The notes beneath the pieces were generated by a model, which was not told where the DNA came from, made no database searches, and saw nothing but the letters and a program-made list of their open reading frames with translations. Below are positions 10,611 through 23,392 of a stretch of 64,000 bases of DNA, piece after piece. The number at the start of each line of letters is the position of its first letter. Within the stretch, counting starts at the first letter, position 1. Source of the stretch: an uncultured Arthrobacter sp. (GTDB lineage: Bacteria > Actinomycetota > Actinomycetes > Actinomycetales > Micrococcaceae); NCBI RefSeq assembly GCF_947495145.1, contig NZ_CANLXP010000002.1:1-64000 (forward strand). The letters are read 5' to 3'. The position numbers were made by a program, and so were the translations under genes.

Positions 10611-10697
10611 TTGGGTAGCTCCTCTTGTTTCTTTGAATGATTGGGGATTGTCTTGTGGTCGGTCGGGATCGAGCTGGGCCGTTTGGCTGAAGCCGGT

Positions 10698-13511
<2,814 letters not shown>

Positions 13512-13515
<4 letters not shown>

Positions 13516-14423
13516 AGGATCACATCCTCATCCGGCACTACCTGGGTGCCTATGCCGGCCGCCGTGAAAATCTCGAGCAGCATCGAGTGGGCCAGCCGTC
13601 CGTCGACGATGTGGGCGCGCTCCACTCCCCCGTCGACGGCTTTGAGGCAGGCTGCCATTTTGGGAATCATGCCCGACTCCAAATCCGGCAGGAGGTTCCG
13701 CAGGTCCGCCGCGGTGAGCGAGGAGATGAGGCTGGATCGGTCGGGCCAGTTCGAGTAGAGGCCCTCCACGTCCGTCAGAATGACGAGCTTCGACGCGCCG
13801 AGTGCTTCGGCGAGCGCTGCGGCGGCGGTGTCGGCATTGACGTTGAGGACCTGTCCTGTTCCGCTGCCGGTGCTGTCGATCTCCGGTGCCACGGTGGAGA
13901 TGACCGGGATGCGGCCGGCTTCAAGGATGTCCAGGATTGCGGCGGGGTTCACTCCCACTACTTCGCCGACGAGCCCGAGGTCGATTTCCTCGCCGTTCAC
14001 CACGGTGCCGGTGCGGATGGCCCGGAGCAGGCCGCCGTCTTCACCGGATAGGCCCACTGCGTACGGTCCGTGGGAGTTGATCAGGCCGACCAGTTCCCGG
14101 CTCACCTGTCCCGTCAGCACCATGCGGACAACGTCCATGGCTTCCGGGGTGGTGACGCGTAATCCACCCTTGAACTCGGAGGTAATGCCGAGCCGGTCCA
14201 GCATGCCGTTGATCTGCGGTCCGCCGCCGTGCACCACGACCGGGCGTACCCCGGCGTGGTGAAGGAACACGATGTCCTCAGCGAAGGCGCGCCGCAGCTC
14301 ATCGTTGACCATGGCGTTGCCGCCGTACTTGATGACCATGGTGGTGCCGGCGAACCGCTGGATCCAGGGCAGCGCCTCGATCAGCGTTGCAGCCTTGTCC
14401 TGTGCGGCGTTCAGAGTGTTCAT
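13512..14423 (-). CDS. argB: Acetylglutamate kinase
   Basis: Phosphorylates N-acetylglutamate, usually the feedback-controlled step of the pathway. The 303-residue protein has the amino-acid kinase motifs [24 protein letters not shown] and [11 protein letters not shown] and a C-terminal [11 protein letters not shown] segment. The start at 14423 is preferred to an upstream in-frame ATG because AAGGAG stands just before it and the downstream protein matches the family N-terminus. A 61-bp gap containing short imperfect repeats of GTGTCTTC separates it from argJ. Confidence 0.95.
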
Positions 14424-14484
14424 GTTCTCCTTCGGACCCGGTGTCTTCAGCTTCACGTGTCTTCTGCTTCAGGTGTCTCGGGCG

Positions 14485-16732
<2,248 letters not shown>

Positions 16733-16770
16733 GCGCTTTTCGAATGAGAGGAATGGTCTCGCGCTGTGCT

Positions 16771-16834
16771 CGTTGAGTTGTCAGGACACACCCCTTTTGG
16801 CTCTTCTTAAGGGGCGTGTCCTGACAACTCAACG
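16771..16834 (-). terminator. Perfectly arranged 26-bp palindrome after pheT
   Basis: Left arm 16771-16796 and right arm 16809-16834 pair over 26 bp with one mismatch (G-U in the minus-strand RNA) and a 12-nt loop. It begins 6 bp after the pheT stop and precedes the arg promoter, so it probably ends the pheST transcript. It has no T-run and shares TTAAGGGGCGTG with the palindrome at 7835-7899. Confidence 0.55.
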
Positions 16835-16840
16835 CGGGGT

Positions 16841-19381
16841 TCAGCGGCGCTGGACGGCTCCGTGGCGCTCGGCTGCGAGGTCGACCGCCTGGTCGCGGGC
16901 GGCGCTCGCTTCATCAGCGGTGAGGGTGCGGTCGGTGGCGCGGAAGCGCAGCCCAAACGCGAGGGACTTTTTGCCCTCCTCGATCCCCTGCGCCGAGTAC
17001 ACGTCGAACAGGTGCACCTCCTCGAGCAGGACACCGGCACCTTCGCGCAGCGTGGCGAGCACCTCATCTGCCGGCAGATTGGCATCCACTATCAGGGCTA
17101 CGTCCTGAGTGGTGGCCGGGAAAGTCGAGAGATGCCTGGCCACGATGACGTCCGGGGCGGCATCGAACAACAGGTCCGCATTGATTTCCAGGGCGACCGT
17201 ACGCGGCGGAAGGTCCTGGGCGGCGACGAGCTTCGGGTGCAGTTCTCCCGCGTAACCGAGCACTTCACCGCTGCGCAGGCTGACGCGGGCGGTGCGGCCG
17301 GGGTGGAAGGCCTGATGCTCGCCCTGTTCGACCACGAGGTCGACACCGACGACGTCGGCCATCAGCCGGACGGTGTCGAGGGCGTCTGCCCAGTCCCAGG
17401 TGCGTGGAGTGTGGCCGGCTGCGGCTGGTGAGTCCTTGCCCAGGAACACGGCTGCGATGGTGAGCGGCTGCAGCGGCAGTCCGTTGTACAGGCCTTCGAG
17501 CGTCGCGTCGTCGGGCAGGGCGCCGAGCGGCGGGATCGTTGCCGTGCCTAGAGTGTCCTGCGGCAGGAACACCAGCCCGGCCTCGAAGAGCGCAAGGTCG
17601 CGGAAGCCGCGGGAGGAGTTCCGCTTGGCGATCTCGATCAGGCCGGGAAGGATGGAGCGCCGCAGGTAGCCGAACTCCGCACTCAGCGGGTTGGCCAGCT
17701 TGACGGCCGGCCCGGTTCCCTCGGCAGCACCGAAGGTGTCGTTGGCCTCCGTTGACACGAAGGGGTAGGACAGCACCTCGGTGAGACCGGAGCCGGCGAG
17801 CGCAGCCAGAACCCGCCGCCGCTGCTGCTGTGCGCGCGTGAGGCCGCGGCCCGGAGGAGCCACCGGCAGCCGCGACGGGATCTGGTCGTAGCCCACCAGC
17901 CGCGCAATCTCCTCGGCAAGATCGTCCTTGATGATCAGGTCGTGGCGCCAGCTTGGGGCGGTAACGCGCCAGCCGCCGTCGTACTCATTGACGTCCGCAC
18001 CGAGGTCGGTGAGTGCGCCGACCACCTGTTCCGGCGCGAAATCGATGCCGATACGCTCCGAGGCGTAGCCGGCGGGCAGGTCGATCAATACCGGCTGAGG
18101 GGCTTCTCCGACGTCGGTGGCTGCTGGGTCGGCGACGCCTCCCGCCAGCTTCACGAGCAGGTCGACGACACGCTGCGCAGCGACGTCGGCCACGTGCCAG
18201 TCAACGCCCCGCTCGAAGCGCTTGGACGCCTCCGAGGGCAGCTTGTGGCGGCGGCGGGAGCGTGCGATCGACACCGCGTCGAAGTGCGCGGACTCAACCA
18301 GGACGTCTGTCGTCGTGTCTGAGACCTCGGTGGCCGCGCCGCCCATCACGCCGGCGATGCCGACAGCGCCGGACCCATCGGTGATGAGCAAATCCTCGGC
18401 GTGCAGTTCACGCTTGCGGTCATCGAGGGTAACAATGGTCTCGCCCGCGTTTGCCCGGCGCACCACAATGTCACCCGTGAGCCTTGCAACGTCGTAACAG
18501 TGCGTTGGCTGGCCGAGCTCGAGCATGACGTAGTTCGAGATGTCGACCGGCAGCGAGATGGAGCGGATCCCCGCCAGGCGCAGCCGGGAAACCATCCACT
18601 GCGGCGTCGGCCGGGTGGCATCCACGCCACGCACCACGCGGGCGACGAAGCGGTCGCAGCCGGCATTCCCGTAAATGGGAGCCTGGTCTTCCAGCCGCAC
18701 CGGGTAGCCTGCGCCGTCGGCCTTGGCGACGACGACGGCGGCAGCCGGGTCGGTGAAAGCGGAACCGGTGGCGTGGGCGTACTCACGAGCAATCCCGCGG
18801 ATCGAGAAGCAGTAGCTGCGGTCTGGCGTCACATTGATTTCGGCCGCCTGGTCGTAAAGCCCCAACAGCTCCATGGCATCCGTTCCCACCTCCGGGTCCA
18901 GCCCGAGGGTGGACAGCACAAGGATGCCGTCGTGATCTTCCCCGATACCGAGTTCGCGGACGGAGGCGATCATGCCGGCGGATACGTGGCCGTAGGTCTT
19001 GCGTGCGGCGATGCGGAAGTTCCCGGGAAGGACGGCTCCGGGCAGCGTGACCACCACCTTGTCGCCCTCGACGAAGTTGTGCGCGCCGCAGACGATGCCC
19101 TGCACGCCGGACGGGTCGATGCCGTCCGCGGTCAGGGTCTGCTCAGCACCTTCGGGCACCACGCGGACCTGGCACCAGTTGATGGTCTTGCCGTTGGTCT
19201 GGGGCTCTTTTTCAATCGAGAGCACCTGGCCCACGACGATCGGCCCGGAAAGCGTATCGGTGGGACGGTGGACGGCCTCTTCCTCCAGGCCGACCTTGAC
19301 CAGTTCGGCCATGACATCTTCGGCGGTTGCCTCGGCTGGAACCTGCGCGTACTCACGCAGCCAGGACAGTGGAATTCGCAT
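16841..19381 (-). CDS. pheT: Phenylalanyl-tRNA synthetase beta subunit
   Basis: Beta chain of the (alpha-beta)2 enzyme that charges tRNA-Phe. The 846-residue protein has the expected order: a tRNA-binding OB fold (about 40-155), B3/B4 editing domain, B5 domain, a catalytic-like core and a C-terminal FDX-ACB anticodon-binding domain containing VARHLSTFPATTQDVALIVD. The ATG at 19381 is 2 bp after the pheS stop and begins with the family sequence MRIPLSWLREYA; the longer open frame is antisense-free but lies inside pheS. Confidence 0.97.
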   Translation of the reverse strand: MRIPLSWLREYAQVPAEATAEDVMAELVKVGLEEEAVHRPTDTLSGPIVVGQVLSIEKEPQTNGKTINWCQVRVVPEGAEQTLTADGIDPSGVQGIVCGAHNFVEGDKVVVTLPGAVLPGNFRIAARKTYGHVSAGMIASVRELGIGEDHDGILVLSTLGLDPEVGTDAMELLGLYDQAAEINVTPDRSYCFSIRGIAREYAHATGSAFTDPAAAVVVAKADGAGYPVRLEDQAPIYGNAGCDRFVARVVRGVDATRPTPQWMVSRLRLAGIRSISLPVDISNYVMLELGQPTHCYDVARLTGDIVVRRANAGETIVTLDDRKRELHAEDLLITDGSGAVGIAGVMGGAATEVSDTTTDVLVESAHFDAVSIARSRRRHKLPSEASKRFERGVDWHVADVAAQRVVDLLVKLAGGVADPAATDVGEAPQPVLIDLPAGYASERIGIDFAPEQVVGALTDLGADVNEYDGGWRVTAPSWRHDLIIKDDLAEEIARLVGYDQIPSRLPVAPPGRGLTRAQQQRRRVLAALAGSGLTEVLSYPFVSTEANDTFGAAEGTGPAVKLANPLSAEFGYLRRSILPGLIEIAKRNSSRGFRDLALFEAGLVFLPQDTLGTATIPPLGALPDDATLEGLYNGLPLQPLTIAAVFLGKDSPAAAGHTPRTWDWADALDTVRLMADVVGVDLVVEQGEHQAFHPGRTARVSLRSGEVLGYAGELHPKLVAAQDLPPRTVALEINADLLFDAAPDVIVARHLSTFPATTQDVALIVDANLPADEVLATLREGAGVLLEEVHLFDVYSAQGIEEGKKSLAFGLRFRATDRTLTADEASAARDQAVDLAAERHGAVQRR

Positions 19382-19383
19382 GG

Positions 19384-20484
19384 TTAGATCTCCATCCCGA
19401 AGTGCTCGCTGAAACGTACGTCGCCCTCGATCATGTCCCGCATGTCGCCGACCTCGTTGCGGAACATGAGGGTGCGCTCGATGCCCATTCCGAACGCGAA
19501 TCCCGAGTACACGTCGGGGTCGATGCCGGCAGCCCGGAGCACATTGGGGTGCACCATGCCGCAGCCACCCCACTCGATCCACTGCGGGCCCCCCTTCGCG
19601 CCGGGGTGCCAGATATCCAGCTCCGCGGAGGGTTCCGTGAAGGGGAAGTAGTTGGGTCGGAGCCGGATACCGGCGTCGTCGCCGAACATGAGCCGGGCAA
19701 AGTGTTCGAGGGTGCCGCGCAGGTCCGCCATGCTCAGACCCTTGTCGATGGCCAGGCCCTCGAACTGGTGGAACACGGGCGTGTGGGTGGCGTCCAGCTC
19801 ATCGGTGCGGAACACCTTACCGGGACACAGCACGTAGATCGGGACGTCATGCTCGAGCATGGCGCGCACCTGCACCGGCGAGGTGTGGGTGCGCATCACC
19901 AGATGGGCCTCGGGCGGTTCCACGAAGAAAGTGTCCTGCATTTCACGCGCGGGGTGATCGGGTTTGAAATTCAACGCATCGAAGTTGAACCATTCAGATT
20001 CAACCTCGGGTCCCTCAGCAATCTCCCAACCCATACCCACGAAGATGTCGCTGACCCGCTCCTGCAGGATGGACAACGGATGCCGGGCACCTGCACGACG
20101 ACGGCGCGGAGCAGCCGTCACGTCGACGGCCTCCTCCACGAGGATTCGGGCGTCGCGCTCGGCCTCAAGTTCAGTGGCGCGGGCGGCGAGGGCCTGGTTG
20201 ATGCGTCCACGGGCGGGACCGATGTTCTTGCCCGCAGCAGCCTTCTGGTCCTTGGCGAGCGAACCGATCTGCCGGTTCGCGAGGCTCATCGGTGACTTCT
20301 CGCCGGTGTGCGCGAGCCGCACGGCCTTGAGCTGGTCAAGGTCAGCGGCGGCCGCGATGTCACCGAGGGCGCGGTCGACGGCGGCGGCGATCGCGCCAAC
20401 GTCCAGGGGATTGGGGGCGGCAACGTTGGTGGACACAGCCGGGTTTGCCTCCGGGGCGCCCGCAGGCTTGGTGGGTTCAGACAT
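19384..20484 (-). CDS. pheS: Phenylalanyl-tRNA synthetase alpha subunit
   Basis: Catalytic alpha chain, 366 residues, with an N-terminal coiled coil (about 30-100) and class II motifs: motif 1 HPLSILQERVSDIFVGMGW, motif 2 around YVLCPGKVFRTDELDATHTP, motif 3 GFAFGMGIERTLMF. The start at 20484 gives MSEPTKPAG and is preferred over an ATG 11 codons upstream, though no strong ribosome site stands before either. A TAGACT -10 lies about 75 bp upstream. pheS and pheT form an operon. Confidence 0.96.
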   Translation of the reverse strand: MSEPTKPAGAPEANPAVSTNVAAPNPLDVGAIAAAVDRALGDIAAAADLDQLKAVRLAHTGEKSPMSLANRQIGSLAKDQKAAAGKNIGPARGRINQALAARATELEAERDARILVEEAVDVTAAPRRRRAGARHPLSILQERVSDIFVGMGWEIAEGPEVESEWFNFDALNFKPDHPAREMQDTFFVEPPEAHLVMRTHTSPVQVRAMLEHDVPIYVLCPGKVFRTDELDATHTPVFHQFEGLAIDKGLSMADLRGTLEHFARLMFGDDAGIRLRPNYFPFTEPSAELDIWHPGAKGGPQWIEWGGCGMVHPNVLRAAGIDPDVYSGFAFGMGIERTLMFRNEVGDMRDMIEGDVRFSEHFGMEI

Positions 20485-20646
20485 GAGTGTGCTTTTACCT
20501 TGGTGTCGTGAGCGCAATGGGTGCCGTAGCGGAAGTCGATCACCGGTTCCGGCGGCCTTGCCAGTCTAGAGGACCACGGGCGGGCGGCCCGAATGCCTCC
20601 AGTCGCATGCAGGGATCAATTGCAATATTTCCATAGACTTACGTTC

Positions 20647-21096
20647 ATGGACCGCCGCGACCGCCTTCGCTCGGTGCTCAACTGGCTGAACGGATCGACG
20701 CTGCTCGGGGTTGCCGCGGCGAAGCTGGTCGGCTGTGAGCTTCGCCCCGCTCCGCGCGGCCTTATCTTCGCTCACCACTACTCCCCCGGGTTACCGAAAG
20801 CATCGGCTTTCACTGTAGGCAATGTGGTGCTCTTCCGCGCCGGACCGGAGGACGTGGCGGCACGCCCGCACCTTGTGGCGCACGAGGCGCGTCACTGCAC
20901 GCAGTACGCGTTGTGCCTCGGCCTGCCGTTCCTGCCCGCCTACTTCGTTGCTGCCGGCGTCTCATGGCTCCTCACGGGTGATCCGGCGTCGCGCAATGTC
21001 TTCGAACGCGCCGCCGGCCTGCGCGAGGGCGGATACCTGTTGCGGCCCTTACGACCGGCCCTGCAGCGCCGGCTGGGGAATCTGCGCAGGAACTAG
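20647..21096 (+). CDS. Conserved small protein with an HEARH motif, function unknown
   Basis: A 149-residue protein that I do not recognise as a named family. It has a central VAHEARHCTQYALCLGLP stretch, which matches the HExxH metal-binding pattern of zinc peptidases, followed by a hydrophobic segment LPFLPAYFVAAGVSWLL that could cross the membrane, then a DPASRNVFERAAGLREGG tail. HExxH followed by a hydrophobic helix and a downstream acidic residue resembles small membrane-associated metallopeptidase-like domains, but the third ligand is not clear. A TAGACT -10 ends 7 nt before the ATG, suggesting a leaderless mRNA. Divergent from pheS. Confidence 0.75.
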   Translation: MDRRDRLRSVLNWLNGSTLLGVAAAKLVGCELRPAPRGLIFAHHYSPGLPKASAFTVGNVVLFRAGPEDVAARPHLVAHEARHCTQYALCLGLPFLPAYFVAAGVSWLLTGDPASRNVFERAAGLREGGYLLRPLRPALQRRLGNLRRN

Positions 21097-21120
21097 GTTT
21101 CAGCTTCCAGTTCCACTGAG

Positions 21121-21762
21121 TCAGTGCTCTGCGCCGGCCGCGATCCGCAAATCCGCACCGGCGTCGGCGCTGGTACGCGCAATTACCACCAGGGCTGCCG
21201 CCATCTCGTCAATCGATAGCCCGGGCGCGCCGTGGGCTTCGGCCTGCTCCGTCGAATACGGCACATGGATGAAGCCGCCCCGCGCGGTCACCTGATCGCC
21301 GGCCAGCAGATCCATGAGCCCATAGAAGACGTGATTACAGACGTACGTTCCGGCGGTCTGCGACACCGCGGCCGGCAGGTTTTCGTGTCTCAGCGCTCGC
21401 AGGCTTCGCTTTAGCGCCAGAGTGCTGAAGTACGCGGCCGGGCCGCCTGCGCGCACAGGCTCATCCACCGGCTGGTTTCCTGCGTTGTCAGGGATGCGGG
21501 CATCATCAACGTTGATTGCAACACGCTCCAGGGAGATTTCGGTCCGTCCCCCGGCCTGGCCGACACAGAGCACAAGCTGCGGCCGGTGAATCCGGAAGGC
21601 ATTGCCCAGCGCCTCGATACTTGCACCGAAAACGCACGGCAGTTCAACCGCAACGGCTGTGATGCCGTCGTCAGCCAGGATCGCCGCCGCCCGCTGCGCC
21701 GCCTGCCACGAAGGATTGATGGTTTCGCCGCCGAAAGGCTCGAAGCCGGTGAGCAGAATCAT
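21121..21762 (-). CDS. pcp: Pyroglutamyl-peptidase I (pyrrolidone-carboxylate peptidase)
   Basis: Cytosolic cysteine peptidase (family C15) that removes N-terminal pyroglutamate from peptides. The 213 residues contain the opening LLTGFEPFGGETINPS, the glutamate-bearing GQAGGRTEISLERVAIN, the catalytic cysteine in TYVCNHVFYG and the catalytic histidine in GFIHVPY. All three catalytic positions are present and the length is typical. ATG at 21762. It is a single gene, convergent with the HEARH-protein gene and divergent from the radical SAM gene. Confidence 0.93.
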   Translation of the reverse strand: MILLTGFEPFGGETINPSWQAAQRAAAILADDGITAVAVELPCVFGASIEALGNAFRIHRPQLVLCVGQAGGRTEISLERVAINVDDARIPDNAGNQPVDEPVRAGGPAAYFSTLALKRSLRALRHENLPAAVSQTAGTYVCNHVFYGLMDLLAGDQVTARGGFIHVPYSTEQAEAHGAPGLSIDEMAAALVVIARTSADAGADLRIAAGAEH

Positions 21763-21801
21763 TCCACCAGACTAGCGCGAGCGTGCAGCACCATTGAGTA
21801 G

Positions 21802-21813
21802 GAACATATGTTC
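21802..21813 (+). promoter_or_regulatory. Perfect SOS (LexA) palindrome at the radical SAM gene promoter
   Basis: GAACATATGTTC is an exact GAAC-N4-GTTC palindrome, the core of the actinobacterial LexA operator. It abuts TAATAA (21814-21819), a good -10, only 11 bp upstream of the downstream gene's ATG, so bound LexA would cover the promoter. No other gene in the window has so exact a site. Confidence 0.75.
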
Positions 21814-21823
21814 TAATAAAAGA

Positions 21824-22879
21824 ATGCGATGGGATCCGCAAAAGATGACGACGACGGCGGTTGCCTCCGGAACGCCGGAGCCCCTGGTGCCGCTCGCCGG
21901 GCTGGTTCGTTCTGTCCGAACTCCCGAATTCGCCGGCATCACCTTTCACGAAGTGCTGGCAAAATCGGCCCTCAACCGTGTTCCGGAGAGCTCCGGCATG
22001 CCGTTTTCCTGGACCGTCAACCCCTACCGCGGATGTTCGCATGCGTGCGTGTACTGCTTCGCACGGAAGACCCACAGCTACCTCAACCTGGATACGGGAC
22101 TCGACTTCGATTCCCAGGTGGTGGTCAAGACGAACGTCGGCGAGGTACTCCGGCGCGAGGTAGCCAAAGTCTCCTGGGCCCCGGAGCACGTGGCGATGGG
22201 AACCAACACCGACCCGTACCAGCGGGCTGAAGGGCGGTACCGGTTGATGCCGGGCATTATCCGCGCCCTCGCTGAGAGCGGCACGCCCTTCTCCATCCTG
22301 ACCAAGGGAACACTGCTCAGCCGGGACATCCCGCTGTTGAAGGAAGCCGGCACCCAGGTGAGTCTGGGCATGGGCATCTCCCTGGCCGTACTCGACCCTG
22401 AGCTTGCCCATGCGGTTGAGCCGGGAACGCCTACGCCGCGCGCACGCCTTGACCTCATCAGCCGGTTGCGGGACGCCGGGCTGCCCTGCGGCGTCATGGC
22501 AATGCCGATCCTGCCCTGGCTCACCGACAGTGATGAGGCGCTGGACGCCCTGTTCGGCGCTCTGGCCGCCGCAGGAGCCACAGGGGTGTCTGCCGGGGCG
22601 CTGCACCTGCGTCCGGGCGCGCGGGAGTGGTACATGGAATGGCTGGCGAAGACCCACCCTGAACTCGTTGGGCGTTACCGGCGGCTGTATCGCGGCGGCA
22701 GCTATGCCTCAGGTGAGTACCGCACATGGCTGTCCAAACGCGTGCAGGTGCACCGGCGTCGTCATGGGTTGCCTGCCGGCGCGCGCTTCTTCCGTGAGGA
22801 AGCGGGTGCGGGCGGCTCCGCCCCGTCGTCGGGCATTCCCGGAAAGCAGGAGCCGGCCGTCGAGCCGACGCTTTTCTAG
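21824..22879 (+). CDS. Rv2578c-family radical SAM protein (SplB-like), SOS-controlled
   Basis: A 351-residue radical SAM enzyme of the COG1533 type, distantly related to spore photoproduct lyase. The cluster motif is CSHACVYC (Cys 71, 75, 78), preceded by NPYRG and followed by ARKTHSYLN. The start at 21824 gives MRWDPQ, matching the MRWxGQ opening of this family; an open frame 30 nt longer exists but would begin before the operator. The -10 TAATAA ends 4 nt before the ATG, so the mRNA is probably leaderless. A perfect SOS box overlaps the promoter. A DNA-repair role is inferred from SOS control and homology; the substrate is unknown. Confidence 0.9.
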   Translation: MRWDPQKMTTTAVASGTPEPLVPLAGLVRSVRTPEFAGITFHEVLAKSALNRVPESSGMPFSWTVNPYRGCSHACVYCFARKTHSYLNLDTGLDFDSQVVVKTNVGEVLRREVAKVSWAPEHVAMGTNTDPYQRAEGRYRLMPGIIRALAESGTPFSILTKGTLLSRDIPLLKEAGTQVSLGMGISLAVLDPELAHAVEPGTPTPRARLDLISRLRDAGLPCGVMAMPILPWLTDSDEALDALFGALAAAGATGVSAGALHLRPGAREWYMEWLAKTHPELVGRYRRLYRGGSYASGEYRTWLSKRVQVHRRRHGLPAGARFFREEAGAGGSAPSSGIPGKQEPAVEPTLF

Positions 22880-22911
22880 ACCGGCTGGGCGCTCCCGCTG
22901 CCCGCGGGTTG

Positions 22912-23361
22912 CTACGCGAGGTCCTCGACCGGGACCACCCTGTCAAGCAGAGCATCGACGATCGGACGGTCGGCGGGTATCCACGGCAGGTCCATCAGTT
23001 CGCCGGTGTCCCTCAGATCAACCCAGCGGAGCTCGTCGTGATCCTGAAGCGCCGCCGGTACGCCTGCGGTGATGACCGTCAGCCAGACCCGCATCACAGC
23101 CGCGTCGCTAAGCGGCCAGCCATCGGGTCCGGGGCCAACGAGTTCGGCTCCTATCTGCACGTCTACGCCCAACTCTTCCCGCACTTCGCGCTGCAGCGCC
23201 TCCACGCCGTCCTCGTCAGGCTCGACCTTCCCGCCGGGGAACTCCCACTGGCCGGCGAATTGTTCGGGGGCACTGCGGCGGGCCGCGAGCAACCTGGACG
23301 GCGCAGCGAGCGAGTCCACAATCGCGGCGCCCACAACATGGATGCGGGGGGTATCGATCAT
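22912..23361 (-). CDS. Nudix hydrolase, MutT/8-oxo-dGTP diphosphatase type
   Basis: A 149-residue Nudix protein, complete with the box GX5EX7REUXEEXGU, read here as GGKVEPDEDGVEALQREVREELG (positions about 43-65; key residues G43, E48, R57-E58, E60-E61). The FAGQWEFPGGK lead-in is typical of MutT enzymes that clean oxidised nucleotides (8-oxo-dGTP) from the pool; other Nudix substrates remain possible. ATG at 23361. It is convergent with the SOS-linked radical SAM gene, 32 bp apart. Confidence 0.88.
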   Translation of the reverse strand: MIDTPRIHVVGAAIVDSLAAPSRLLAARRSAPEQFAGQWEFPGGKVEPDEDGVEALQREVREELGVDVQIGAELVGPGPDGWPLSDAAVMRVWLTVITAGVPAALQDHDELRWVDLRDTGELMDLPWIPADRPIVDALLDRVVPVEDLA

Positions 23362-23392
23362 TGAGCCAGTTTAGGGCCCAATGAAGCGCCGG

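Noticed and set aside
21671-22657. 328-codon minus-strand frame opposite the radical SAM gene
   Set aside because: Antisense to an intact radical SAM gene and crossing its promoter; no family similarity.
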